A stretch of 40,359 bases of DNA from Akkermansiaceae bacterium (GTDB taxonomy: Bacteria; Verrucomicrobiota; Verrucomicrobiia; Verrucomicrobiales; Akkermansiaceae). The stretch spans positions 1 to 40,359 of the forward strand of contig JAJQCV010000017.1 of the NCBI GenBank assembly GCA_021202525.1, in the 5' to 3' direction. The notes beneath the pieces were generated by a model, which was not told the DNA's origin, ran no database searches, and saw only the letters and a program-made list of their open reading frames with translations. Position 1 is the stretch's first letter. Each line of letters starts with the position of its first letter. Both the position numbers and the translations under genes were made by a program. Positions 1-7,430 of this stretch are shown piece after piece.

Positions 1-1
1 G

Positions 2-226
2 CCCTGCGAAGTGCTTGTCCAATCCCAGCGCACGGGAAAATCCGTTAAAGTCCGCGTCAACGACCGGGGGCCGTTCGTCAGAAACCGCATCATCGACCTA
101 AGCGAGAAAGCCGCCGAGCGCCTGGACATGAAACACCACGGCTTGGACAGGGTAAGAATCACCGTCCTGTCCGTGGGGGACGGCAAATGGAAACGGGAAG
201 CGCCTCCCCTCGCCACGCCCGCCTGA
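2..226 (+). CDS. RlpA-like protein, C-terminal part (cut by window edge)
   Basis: This is the end of a septal-ring RlpA-like protein with a double-psi beta-barrel fold; the start lies outside the window. The reading frame is open from base 2. It shows the family hallmark RVNDRGPF followed by RIIDLS and an alternating AA..L..G pattern. In characterised RlpA proteins this domain binds or cleaves denuded peptidoglycan glycan strands at the septum. I cannot see whether a signal peptide, lipobox or SPOR domain exists. The stop codon is separated by one base from the convergent stop of ribonuclease HIII. Family assignment is solid; catalytic activity is inference. Confidence 0.8.
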   Translation, partial: PCEVLVQSQRTGKSVKVRVNDRGPFVRNRIIDLSEKAAERLDMKHHGLDRVRITVLSVGDGKWKREAPPLATPA

Positions 227-227
227 A

Positions 228-1130
228 TCACTTCAAGACAGACTGCGTGGTCTTGAAATGCATCTTGGCCACCTTGGGCAGCATCTCTTCCCCATGTGTG
301 GCCACTAGCTGGCGGGCGGCCTTCACCACCTGGCCGGACGCGCCAAGCGGCAGCTTCATTCCGGCAGCCTCTCCCGCGGCATCCATCCAGTTTACGAAGC
401 GCTCGCGCGCCAGAATGGAAGCGGCGGCCACCGCAACATCGCTCTCCGCCTTGGTTCTCTGTTCCAGCCTGATGGCCAGTTTCTTGGCGGCCAGCGCCCT
501 TTTCAGGACAAACGGATTGGCGAACTGATCGCTCAGCGCCATGGGGCAGTCCGGCACCTTCCCCACCAGGCCTTCAATGACAGTGGCATGCCCCCAGGCC
601 AGAAAACGGTTCAAATTCTTGAATTCGGGATAAAGCTGATTGTACCGTTCCGGCCCGATGCTCACCAAATGGAACCGGATGCCGGGAACCTTGCGGATGC
701 CCTCCGCCAGAGAACGAATCCGGGAAGAAGTGGACACCAGCTTGCTGTCGCATACGCCCAGTTTTCGCAAAGCCGTCCCGATGCGTGCGTCCGCATATAC
801 TCCGGCGATTACCAGCGGACCGAAATAATCGCCCTTGCCGCTCTCGTCGATGCCGAAGTGGGCCGTACACGCTTCTCCCGCCTCTTCTTCCGGTACGGAC
901 AGAAGGCCGGTTACCTGCGGTTCCAGAATAAATTCGACAAACTCATCCGTCCCTTTACCCTGCACGAGCAGCTTGTTCTTTTTTTCATACACCGTCACCA
1001 GGAGGGAGGGGCCGGAAAAGGAAAAACGGGCGTAGGGCACATGCCGCCTCTCAAAGCCCTTTGTGTCAAGGATGGCCTCCAGTTTTCCGGCCTGAACGCC
1101 GGTCAGCATGGTTGTAAAAGTGGTGCGCAT
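228..1130 (-). CDS. rnhC: Ribonuclease HIII
   Basis: This enzyme cleaves the RNA strand of RNA-DNA hybrids. The 300-residue protein has the RNase HIII layout: an N-terminal TBP-like substrate-binding domain at about residues 5-70, then an RNase H fold beginning at HFGIDESGKGDYFGP, in which D95 and E96 are the expected first metal ligands. DQFANP and the ESDVAVAAASILAR segment further on match the rest of the DEDD-type active site region. A longer frame opens at 1187, but the extra 19 residues are not family-like, and the ATG at 1130 follows a purine-rich AGAGAAGAAAG stretch, so I chose it. It stands alone, divergent from the HU gene and convergent with the RlpA-like gene. Confidence 0.9.
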   Translation of the reverse strand: MRTTFTTMLTGVQAGKLEAILDTKGFERRHVPYARFSFSGPSLLVTVYEKKNKLLVQGKGTDEFVEFILEPQVTGLLSVPEEEAGEACTAHFGIDESGKGDYFGPLVIAGVYADARIGTALRKLGVCDSKLVSTSSRIRSLAEGIRKVPGIRFHLVSIGPERYNQLYPEFKNLNRFLAWGHATVIEGLVGKVPDCPMALSDQFANPFVLKRALAAKKLAIRLEQRTKAESDVAVAAASILARERFVNWMDAAGEAAGMKLPLGASGQVVKAARQLVATHGEEMLPKVAKMHFKTTQSVLK

Positions 1131-1266
1131 ACGCTTTCTTCTCTGCTCCGGATATCCGGGGGACAATAATGGAAAGCATGCAAACAAGGCGGGTCAAGCA
1201 AATTCCCTGCATTACGCAGTTGAATACGCAAAAATCAAGCATGCCACGGATTCTGTTATTTTTTAG

Positions 1267-1295
1267 GAGACAAATCAGCCCCCGTGAACTATAAA
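1267..1295 (+). promoter_or_regulatory. Probable sigma70-type promoter of the HU gene
   Basis: GAGACA (1267-1272) and TATAAA (1290-1295) are separated by 17 bases. Each hexamer matches four or five positions of the housekeeping consensus. Transcription would start near 1302, giving a leader of about 25 bases before the ATG at 1327. This is inference from consensus only. Confidence 0.45.
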
Positions 1296-1326
1296 ACTCA
1301 TACATTCATATCATTCTGCACTTCAT

Positions 1327-1632
1327 ATGGCTAAAACATTAACAAAACGAGACCTCGTTAACAAGATCAGCGCCGAAACGAACTTCACTCAGATTGAAGT
1401 GTTCGACATCGTACAACGTGCCGTGGACATTATCTCCAGCACCCTTGCGGAAGGAGACCGTGTTGTGATCCGTAACTTCGGCACCTTCCAGGTTAAGGAA
1501 GTGAAGCCCAAAGTAGGCCGCAACCCCAAAAACCCTGACCAGGATGTACCGATTCCGGCCCGTTCCGTCGTCAAATTCAAAGTTGGCAAGGAATTGAAGG
1601 ACCAGGTCGCCAAGCTGACCGCCTCCAAGTAA
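1327..1632 (+). CDS. HU/IHF-family DNA-binding protein
   Basis: This is a histone-like nucleoid protein of 101 residues, the usual HU/IHF length with a slightly extended tail. The fold is clear: N-terminal helices (LTKRDLVNKIS), then VVIRNFGTFQV, and the DNA-inserting arm around GRNPKNP, where the conserved proline that intercalates in the minor groove is present. It would act as a dimer that bends DNA and compacts the nucleoid. No good Shine-Dalgarno lies before the ATG. It has its own upstream promoter candidate and a downstream hairpin terminator, so it is probably monocistronic. Sequence does not settle whether it is HU or IHF in function. Confidence 0.93.
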   Translation: MAKTLTKRDLVNKISAETNFTQIEVFDIVQRAVDIISSTLAEGDRVVIRNFGTFQVKEVKPKVGRNPKNPDQDVPIPARSVVKFKVGKELKDQVAKLTASK

Positions 1633-1662
1633 ACCCGGCACAGGGAAAGACAAATTACTCCG

Positions 1663-1697
1663 GGCGCCTTCATCCTCACGGTGAAGACGCCTTTTTG
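1663..1697 (+). terminator. Intrinsic terminator after the HU gene
   Basis: Ten-base arms GGCGCCTTCA (1663-1672) and TGAAGACGCC (1682-1691) pair with a single mismatch around a nine-base loop. They are followed by TTTTT and a T-rich stretch. It ends the HU transcript 30 bases after the stop. Confidence 0.8.
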
Positions 1698-1732
1698 TTT
1701 GCAATTTTCCTCCCAATCGGGAGAATGGGAAC

Positions 1733-2344
1733 GTGAGCATGTTCCGGATAACGCATCTCTGCCTGATTGCCGCTGCAGGGCTCTGCTCCTGCGCTACCGA
1801 ACGCACCGTTACCAACAGTCTGGAAACGAGAAATCAAAAATCCATGGACCTGATGGACAGGTTTGCCGGCGGCTTCTCCGTGCAAAAGGATAAAGACGGA
1901 GAAATGAAGATGGTTTCCGAAAAACGGAGCTCTTTTGAAGGCCGCAGGTACGGCGGGGAAATTTCCTCCGTTGAGAAAAAAGCCTTTGAAACCTCCGGAT
2001 TTGAGAAAAAGCAGTTTGACGGTGCGGGAACCAGGTTTGAAACAAAAAAATGGGATGGCGCCAAATCCTTCATGAACGGTAAAACGGAAGTCCCGGATTT
2101 CATCACCCACGCCAAAGGGGTAAACACCGGCTCCTGGCAGGACGCCTCCAAGCAATACGCCACACGCAAGGCGGAAATCCAGGGGCGCACCTGGAAAGAG
2201 GCGGACAAACAATTCAGCCATGAAATCAACAGGGACATTGACGCCAAACGGAAAAGTTTTGAACAGCCTTCCATGATGAGCATCCGGGAGGCGCAGGCTC
2301 ACACCATCCAGGAAACCAGGGAAATGATGGGACGGACGGACTAG
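1733..2344 (+). CDS. Putative lipoprotein of unknown function
   Basis: I do not recognise the family. The product has about 203 residues. The start is hydrophobic and ends in LCSC-A, a plausible lipobox that would make the second cysteine the lipid-modified residue. The mature part is highly charged, rich in Lys, Glu, Phe and Trp, with no further membrane segment. Between about residues 60 and 120 short aromatic-acidic-lysine units recur (FEGRR, FETSGFEKK, FDG, FETKKW), suggesting a degenerate repeat. Starts at GTG 1733 and ATG 1739 each have a purine-rich site about eight bases upstream (GGGAGA and GGGA), so the exact start is open. Two more small genes follow on the same strand. Confidence 0.7.
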   Translation: MSMFRITHLCLIAAAGLCSCATERTVTNSLETRNQKSMDLMDRFAGGFSVQKDKDGEMKMVSEKRSSFEGRRYGGEISSVEKKAFETSGFEKKQFDGAGTRFETKKWDGAKSFMNGKTEVPDFITHAKGVNTGSWQDASKQYATRKAEIQGRTWKEADKQFSHEINRDIDAKRKSFEQPSMMSIREAQAHTIQETREMMGRTD

Positions 2345-2421
2345 GGAAAACGTGCAGGACGTGATCCCATGCCACATTTCAGGTTCGACTTTATTTTCAG
2401 CCGCCATCTATACTCCCTCCC

Positions 2422-2685
2422 GTGAGTGCCAAAGACGTTCCGCCTTCCATTACCCTGCCTACCAGCGATTACTACACCATCGTCAAGATGAGCAATCATG
2501 CCGTCGTGGGAGTATTCCGCCAGCATGTCTTTGCCCGCCGTTCCTCCCGCCGCTATGCGCCGCCTATTCCCGAGGAACACGACTTTTACTGCGTGAAAAG
2601 AACGCCGGACCGTGTCATGGTGCAAATCTTTCACGATGGCAACGAAGTTTACCGTTGCATTTTTGTACCTCCTGCCGATTATTAA
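2422..2685 (+). CDS. Small protein of unknown function (87 residues)
   Basis: The frame begins with GTG and encodes an 87-residue protein without a signal peptide or membrane segment. It has a VKMSNHAVVGVFRQHVF stretch and a later cluster of beta-prone segments (DRVMVQIFHDG, VYRCIFVPP), suggesting a small all-beta or alpha/beta domain. I recognise no family. It is supported as a gene mainly by its setting. It lies between two lipoprotein genes, and its stop codon sits in the loop of a hairpin that masks the ribosome site of the next gene, which makes sense only if this frame is translated. The start is weakly supported: no Shine-Dalgarno precedes the GTG. Confidence 0.55.
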   Translation: MSAKDVPPSITLPTSDYYTIVKMSNHAVVGVFRQHVFARRSSRRYAPPIPEEHDFYCVKRTPDRVMVQIFHDGNEVYRCIFVPPADY

Positions 2686-2693
2686 CGGCAGGA
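2670..2693 (+). promoter_or_regulatory. Stop-codon hairpin masking the next ribosome-binding site
   Basis: TCCTGCCG (2670-2677) and CGGCAGGA (2686-2693) form a perfect eight-base-pair stem. The eight-base loop ATTATTAA contains the TAA stop of the upstream gene (2683-2685). The right arm contains AGGA (2690-2693), the only Shine-Dalgarno-like site for the lipoprotein start at 2699. A ribosome finishing the upstream gene would melt the stem and expose the site, so translational coupling is the likely role. Confidence 0.6.
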
Positions 2694-2698
2694 CAATC

Positions 2699-3138
2699 AT
2701 GAAAGCGTCTCTTTTCAGCCTGGGCTTCTGCCTGACAAGTCTGATTACAGCCTGCTCCCCCCAACAGGACCCAATGCCTGGACGCCCGTAACATCCGGTG
2801 CGCCCCGGCCCCCTATTCACCAGAACGAGGTTCTGGTCATTGACGAATATCCCATGGGGGAATACACCAACGTAGGGCACTTTGACGGCCCGGACGGCCG
2901 CATTGTCCATGTTTCCATGGATGACAAGGAGTTGATCAACTACTTCACCAAGGAAGCCGCCGCCATGGGCGGCAATACCGTCGTCATCAGGGAACCGCGC
3001 ATCCGCTACCGCTCCGGAGAAGGCAAAAGCAGCCGGGTGGACGTCATCTATGTGCGGGAGGAAATGGGAACGCACGGGGCGGAAGACCTGGGCATGGATT
3101 CCCTGCCCATTGATGAAGAATCCCTGCGGATTTATTAA
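2699..3138 (+). pseudogene. Frameshifted lipoprotein gene (one base missing in a C run)
   Basis: The ATG at 2699, five bases after AGGA, starts a lipoprotein signal peptide ending in LITAC, but this frame stops after 30 codons. The sequence then continues in the +2 frame without a break to 3138. The two parts meet at a run of six C (2757-2762). With seven C the product would be a 146-residue lipoprotein continuing C-S-P-P-T-G-P and then the body VLVIDEYPMGEYTNVGHF, with a conserved-looking alpha/beta segment around KEAAAMGGNTVVI. The body resembles small surface lipoproteins of unknown function. It could be a real inactivating mutation, slip-strand switching, or a sequencing error. The downstream part might also start by itself at ATG 2854. 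Confidence 0.75.
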
Positions 3139-3164
3139 ATACCGCGTTTCCAGATGAGCGCCTT

Positions 3165-3383
3165 TCAGCGCCTGTTGGCTGCGCCGCAATGCGGGCATTC
3201 CGCATGGCTGTTATCCGGTGTGGTGTAAAACCGGTATCCGCATATGCGGCACTGGACCTTGCGGCGTCTCTCCAAGAGAGAACGAATGCACCCCGTGACG
3301 AGGCATGCAAACACCACGACGGCAAAACCGCCGCAGGCGAGCAGAAACAGACGCGTCAGGAAATCCACGACAGACATGTTCAT
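3165..3383 (-). CDS. Small membrane protein with a C-terminal zinc ribbon
   Basis: This 72-residue protein has one membrane segment at about residues 8-32, a short basic linker (RRRK) and a C-terminal ribbon with two CxxC pairs (CRICG and CPHCG) that should bind one zinc. The fold is common in small PVC and proteobacterial membrane proteins but gives no specific function. The start at 3383 overlaps the stop of the TonB-like gene in an ATGA junction, so it is translationally coupled to that gene and is the last gene of the UbiA-ExbB-ExbD-TonB-like operon. A longer frame to 3404 exists but loses this junction. Confidence 0.72.
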   Translation of the reverse strand: MNMSVVDFLTRLFLLACGGFAVVVFACLVTGCIRSLLERRRKVQCRICGYRFYTTPDNSHAECPHCGAANRR

Positions 3384-4147
3384 GACTCTTCCGCCTCCTT
3401 CCATTCTATGGACATGGTGCCGCTGCGTGGCCCCGCGGAAGGAACCCAGCGCAGGGAGCGGACAAACCTCATGGCGGAATCATCCGCACCGGAACTCCCG
3501 GAAGAATCTAGCAAAAGCACCTGGGAAGGAACGCCCCACTCGTCCACAACCACAAAAAACTCGCTTCTCAGACCGGTATGGTCTTCGCTTCTGGCAAAGC
3601 CGTCCAAGGCGCCGGACGTCACAATCCGGCCATCCAGGCCCGGAGAATAAAAAGACAAATAGGGAACGCACGTGCCGGAAACATCCAGAGACGGATTCAT
3701 CATGGAAAGAATATGAAAATCCGGATACTGCCACATGCGCCACACCTGGTCCGCCACGGTCGGCAGCGGAACAGGGGGGAGAAACTCCAGGGGCGTATCC
3801 GACGAGCTGAGAGAGGGCAGCGTCACGCCCGTTTCCCCAATGGGGCCCGCCGTCACGGGATCAGCCCACACCGGCCCTCTTACGGGCAGAGGGGTATTGC
3901 GGAGCACATACTGATGCAGGCGGGGATTGTCCGCAGGGAACAGAATGACGGCCGCCGTCTGGTTCGCACGCCTCCGGACGCCGGGAACGTCAACATCCAC
4001 GAACACCGCGGCAACCGACAGGCAAACGCCGAAAAGCAGCATCCACAACAAAATCCGCCAGCGGAGAATGCCGGTCTCACGCCAGTCAAACGTCAACCCC
4101 AGATGAAGGTCGAAAATCTTGGCACGGCTCTTTTTGTTCAGCTTCAT
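3380..4147 (-). CDS. TonB-like energy-transducer protein
   Basis: This 255-residue protein has a basic cytoplasmic N-terminus, one membrane segment at about residues 29-50, a long Pro/Ser-rich periplasmic linker, and a C-terminal domain at about residues 175-250. That domain shows a TonB_C-like pattern: a beta strand FFVVVDEWG, a following LDSSG turn, AMRFVRSLRW, and a closing strand. In TonB systems such proteins pass proton-motive energy from ExbB/ExbD to outer-membrane receptors. It follows the exbD-like gene closely (19 bases), which supports the role. Sequence conservation is weak, so the call rests on architecture plus context. An upstream TTG start at 4189 would overlap exbD by 23 bases; I preferred the ATG. 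Confidence 0.62.
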   Translation of the reverse strand: MKLNKKSRAKIFDLHLGLTFDWRETGILRWRILLWMLLFGVCLSVAAVFVDVDVPGVRRRANQTAAVILFPADNPRLHQYVLRNTPLPVRGPVWADPVTAGPIGETGVTLPSLSSSDTPLEFLPPVPLPTVADQVWRMWQYPDFHILSMMNPSLDVSGTCVPYLSFYSPGLDGRIVTSGALDGFARSEDHTGLRSEFFVVVDEWGVPSQVLLLDSSGSSGADDSAMRFVRSLRWVPSAGPRSGTMSIEWKEAEES

Positions 4148-4166
4148 GCGGAGGGAAGAAAAGCGG

Positions 4167-4601
4167 TCAGTCTGCTGGTTCAGTGGCAATATAGCACTTC
4201 ATTCCCCTGGACAGCACCATATTCTCAAGCTGCTCCCTCAGGCCATGGGAAACGGAGGAATCAAGCCGCAGGGCAATGCTCATGCGGTCACCTCCGTCCG
4301 CCCCATGGCTGCGGGCAATCCGGTCCAGTTCCGCGGCCACGCCGGGCAATCCTCCTTCAATCAGCCGGTTTCCCAGGTAAAAGGACGGCTGCTCTCCGGC
4401 CGTAACGGAAATAAACTCCACATCCCCCACGATATTCATCAGGAATCCGGAGGCAGGGGCCTTCACCTCATAACCGTACTCCATCCCCACGCGGGAAGTC
4501 ATCACCGTCAGCACACATACAAGAATCACCAAGTCCAGCAGAACGGTCACCTGCAGGAAAAACGCCCCGGTGGGCAATGTTGAACGGGTTTTGATCTGCA
4601 C
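4167..4601 (-). CDS. ExbD/TolR-type biopolymer transport protein
   Basis: This 144-residue protein has one N-terminal membrane segment (about residues 14-36) and a periplasmic domain, the ExbD/TolR layout. In that family a conserved aspartate in the membrane segment carries protons; here the candidate is the Asp in LLDLVILV. The periplasmic part ends with a beta-alpha-beta pattern (MSIALRLDSSV, a helix, then KCYIATEP). The start is a GTG preceded at good spacing by AAAGGAGAAGGAGAAAC, the strongest ribosome site in this operon, which decides the start. It lies 26 bases after exbB. Confidence 0.75.
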   Translation of the reverse strand: MQIKTRSTLPTGAFFLQVTVLLDLVILVCVLTVMTSRVGMEYGYEVKAPASGFLMNIVGDVEFISVTAGEQPSFYLGNRLIEGGLPGVAAELDRIARSHGADGGDRMSIALRLDSSVSHGLREQLENMVLSRGMKCYIATEPAD

Positions 4602-4627
4602 GTTTCTCCTTCTCCTTTAAACTCTTC

Positions 4628-5278
4628 TCAGGCCTCCCTGCCGGCCATGCGTTCCCCGTCCTCGCGCCTCTGGCGGGCGTCGCATACCAGGCAGACGGCC
4701 TCTGTTCCGGCCCGCTCCAGGGAATGGACCACCTGACGGGCGCGGGAAGCCAGATAGCAATAAAACAAATAGGCGGGAATCGCGATGCTCAGCCCAAGGG
4801 CGGAACTCAGCAAAGCCTGGAATACGGCGTCAGACATGGCCAGGGTTGGAGCCTTCCCTTCCAGCAGTCCGGGCTGGGAATAAAATCCGATCAATCCCTG
4901 AATGGTTCCCAGCACCCCGACCAGCGGACTGACCGTAGCTACCACCAGCAGCCCGCGGATATTCTTTTCAATCTGGAATACCTCCATCTGCACGGAATCC
5001 TCCGCAACCGTGCGCAGTTCCTGGCGCTCCAGCCCGGAATGGGCCAGAACGGAAGAAACGACGCGTGCCCCGGGACCGGGCAGGATGGACGCCTCATGCC
5101 TGGCTTCATCCACGCTGCCGGCGTTCACCAGCCTGGAAATGCCCCTTAAAAAATCCCCCGTGTTGATCTGAATCCTGTGGAAATACAAAATGCGTTCCGC
5201 CACAACCGCCAGGCCGTACACGGCCAGCACGCTCAATACCCAGAACAACGGTCCTATCTTAATGATCAATTCACTCAT
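4628..5278 (-). CDS. ExbB/TolQ/MotA-family proton channel protein
   Basis: This 216-residue protein has three membrane segments: one at residues 8-27 and a pair near 110-130 and 150-175. The signature is the region LVVATVSPLVGVLGTIQGLIGF followed by ALLSSALGLSIAIPAYLFYCY, typical of ExbB/TolQ. It would form the pentameric inner-membrane channel that converts the proton gradient into movement of ExbD and the TonB-like partner. The start at 5278 follows GGGAG at suitable spacing. It is the second gene of a five-gene minus-strand set and lies 55 bases after the UbiA-like gene. Confidence 0.88.
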   Translation of the reverse strand: MSELIIKIGPLFWVLSVLAVYGLAVVAERILYFHRIQINTGDFLRGISRLVNAGSVDEARHEASILPGPGARVVSSVLAHSGLERQELRTVAEDSVQMEVFQIEKNIRGLLVVATVSPLVGVLGTIQGLIGFYSQPGLLEGKAPTLAMSDAVFQALLSSALGLSIAIPAYLFYCYLASRARQVVHSLERAGTEAVCLVCDARQRREDGERMAGREA

Positions 5279-5333
5279 AACCCATTTTCTCCCGTCAAAT
5301 CATGCACATTTTTCCTGTCATTTCAATCCAAAC

Positions 5334-6065
5334 CTATGTGGCGCGCACGCCCCGTTTCTGTAAAAACTGCGTTCCGGCCCATAATAAGACAGCCCCTGTT
5401 CCCAGCCAGGAACCGAAGAAAAACAGCCATGCCGCGTCAAACAGGCACATGCCTGACAACAGCAGACCCACCGCGGCCTGAACACGCGGCCGCCCCGCCT
5501 CACGCCGTGCCACCAGGGAAATCACGCAAGTGAACACCGCCAATCCCGCGGCATACCACAGCACGGCATCCGGAAGAACGGCCCTGCCCTCCGCATGGGA
5601 AAAAACCAGCCCCGCAGCCGTCACCCACAGCCCGCGGCACAGCCCCATCAGCAGGATGGAGCCGCTCCAGAACTTGTGAAACATATTGTACAGCGAAATA
5701 ATAATCAGCAGGAGGGCCCCCACGGCAAACTCCCCGCCCAGCAGCATATTCAGCACCAATCCGGCCAATCCGGCCATCAGGGCAATCGCTCTTAAAAAAG
5801 ACGTGCTGACAGCCCCGCACGGCACGGGACGGTCCGGATACCGTCTGGCATCCCAGCGGGCGTCCACCCGATCATTCTCCCACATGCCGTATAAATAAAA
5901 GAACAGCCCCGTCAGCACCACGCCCAGATAAATGCCGGGCGGCGGCCATTCTCCCCCCGCTACGGCGGCCCATGCCGCCGCCCCATTCGTAAACAGGGTG
6001 GGAATATTGGCCGGACGGGCGGAACGGACTACCCCGCTCAATAAACGGCATTCGTGCATCGGCAT
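5334..6065 (-). CDS. UbiA-family prenyltransferase-like membrane protein
   Basis: This 243-residue protein has about seven or eight membrane segments. The first Asp-rich motif of UbiA enzymes is intact: N64-D65-x-x-D68-x-x-x-D72, followed by YPDRPVPCG, which matches the usual RP(I/V)P-G segment. Such enzymes attach a prenyl chain to an aromatic or other acceptor in the membrane. The second Asp-rich motif is not where expected; ARREAG (186-191) occupies that place. This suggests the divergent EboC-like branch rather than a standard MenA or UbiA, though that is recall rather than proof. Substrate is unknown. It appears to be the first gene of the operon with exbB, exbD and the TonB-like gene. 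Confidence 0.75.
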   Translation of the reverse strand: MPMHECRLLSGVVRSARPANIPTLFTNGAAAWAAVAGGEWPPPGIYLGVVLTGLFFYLYGMWENDRVDARWDARRYPDRPVPCGAVSTSFLRAIALMAGLAGLVLNMLLGGEFAVGALLLIIISLYNMFHKFWSGSILLMGLCRGLWVTAAGLVFSHAEGRAVLPDAVLWYAAGLAVFTCVISLVARREAGRPRVQAAVGLLLSGMCLFDAAWLFFFGSWLGTGAVLLWAGTQFLQKRGVRAT

Positions 6066-6152
6066 TCATTTTATATGGAAAACAGACAGCCACCAAGCAT
6101 ATCCACAGTCAGCAGGTAAGTAGACGCCCGCGCGGACTGCCTACGGAACCGG

Positions 6153-6180
6153 CTGGCAGCCACGATACAGCCACTATACA
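6153..6180 (+). promoter_or_regulatory. Weak promoter candidate for the SurA-like gene
   Basis: CTGGCA (6153-6158) and TATACA (6175-6180) are 16 bases apart in the divergent spacer between the UbiA-like and SurA-like genes. Both hexamers match four of six consensus bases. Nothing else in the 6066-6217 spacer is convincing. Confidence 0.3.
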
Positions 6181-6253
6181 TACCCAGAAATGTATTGTAT
6201 TCACATGTCTGTTTCCTATGATTCGGACGCATTCAAGCCTTTCCCACATATTC

Positions 6254-7375
6254 ATGAATATCAGGACCCATATCCAGACGCTTCTCATTTGCACCATGAC
6301 CCTGGCCACCCAAGGCCAAAGCGTGGTGGACCCCGGAGCGACCCTGCCCAGGTCCGTCCAGCTTCGTGGAGAGGAAAGCGGGGGGGGAACCGTCCGTCCG
6401 GACGAATCCAGGCGCGTTTCTCCGGATGAAGCCCCCGTTTCCCGCCTCAGACCCCAGCGCATCGTCAACCGGATAGCCGCTACAGTCAATGGACGGCCCA
6501 TCACGGCCAACGAGGTCAGCGTCCGGCTGATGCCCATCGGCGCCCAGCTGGCGGCCCAGTATCCCAAGCAGGGGCCGGAATTCTACAAGCAGCTTGCCCT
6601 GGCCAAGAAAAACATCATTGAAGACCTGGTGGAACGCGAACTGCTCCGCAACGAATTCGAAGGCATGGGCGGCGTCATTCGCGACTCCCTGATAGACCAG
6701 GAAATCAACCGCACCATCCTGACCACATTCAATGGAGACCGCGACGCCTTTTTGAAAAACCTGAACATGTCCGGCATGACCATCAGATCCTTCCGGGAAA
6801 TGACGAAAAACCAGCTTCAGGTCCAAATCATGCGCGCTTCCAAATACGACCAGGAAATCCCGCCCACACCTGAAGAACTCCGGAAGGAATATGAAGCCAC
6901 CAAGGAGCAGTACCGGGACCTGACCAAGGACAAGGTCAAATTCAAAAAAATCTTCATCCCCATGCTCGGCAACGACTCCGCCTCCACGCCGGAAGTCCAG
7001 TTCAACCTGGCGGACCTCATCGCCAACGAAATAAGGGCCAAAAAATCGACCTTCCCGGAAATGGCCACCCGCTATTCCAAGGACATGTACGCGGAAAAAG
7101 GCGGCGACTGGCCTATTACGGAACGCTCCACTCTTTCTCCTGAATTTGCCGCCATCATCTTTGGAGCCCAGCCCGGGGAAATCATCGGGCCGCTGGTGGA
7201 CGCCACCGGCTTCACCATTGTGATGGTGGAAAAAAAGGAACTGGCGCCTCCGCCCCCCCTCTCCGCCATCAAGGAGCAAATCGACATGATGGCGCGCAAC
7301 AAGCGCAGCAATGAACGCTATAAAAAATGGGTGGACCGTCTCAGGAAAAAAGCCATCGTCAAGGTGTACATCTGA
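6254..7375 (+). CDS. SurA-like periplasmic peptidyl-prolyl isomerase (PpiC domain)
   Basis: This exported foldase of about 373 residues has a signal peptide (MNIRTHIQTLLICTMTLATQG), a SurA-like N-terminal helical chaperone region at about residues 65-225 beginning INRIAATVNGRPIT-like, and one parvulin/PpiC domain at about residues 225-340. The domain shows the expected signs: VKFKKIFIP, FPEMATRYSKD, KGGDWPI, and then GEIIGPLVDATGFTIVMVE. It would help outer-membrane proteins fold or catalyse proline isomerisation in the periplasm. SurA of E. coli has two parvulin domains; this one has a single domain. The frame also opens at ATG 6218, but the later ATG gives a normal signal peptide. A strong terminator follows. 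Confidence 0.85.
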   Translation: MNIRTHIQTLLICTMTLATQGQSVVDPGATLPRSVQLRGEESGGGTVRPDESRRVSPDEAPVSRLRPQRIVNRIAATVNGRPITANEVSVRLMPIGAQLAAQYPKQGPEFYKQLALAKKNIIEDLVERELLRNEFEGMGGVIRDSLIDQEINRTILTTFNGDRDAFLKNLNMSGMTIRSFREMTKNQLQVQIMRASKYDQEIPPTPEELRKEYEATKEQYRDLTKDKVKFKKIFIPMLGNDSASTPEVQFNLADLIANEIRAKKSTFPEMATRYSKDMYAEKGGDWPITERSTLSPEFAAIIFGAQPGEIIGPLVDATGFTIVMVEKKELAPPPPLSAIKEQIDMMARNKRSNERYKKWVDRLRKKAIVKVYI

Positions 7376-7393
7376 CCTTTTCCCTCTCCCCTT

Positions 7394-7430
7394 TGCCGGA
7401 CCGGCCACAACACGGCCGGCCCGGCATTTT
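7394..7430 (+). terminator. Intrinsic terminator after the SurA-like gene
   Basis: TGCCGG-A-CCGGCC (7394-7406) pairs with GGCCGG-C-CCGGCA (7414-7426) around the loop ACAACAC, with one internal mismatch, followed by TTTT. The rest of the 7376-7682 gap holds no gene or RNA that I recognise; it is a pyrimidine-rich stretch followed by the leader of the GH2 gene. Confidence 0.85.

Noticed and set aside
4147-4189. TTG start for the TonB-like gene at 4189
   Set aside because: It would overlap exbD by 23 bases and add 14 polar residues; the ATG at 4147 is the simpler start, although neither has a good ribosome site.
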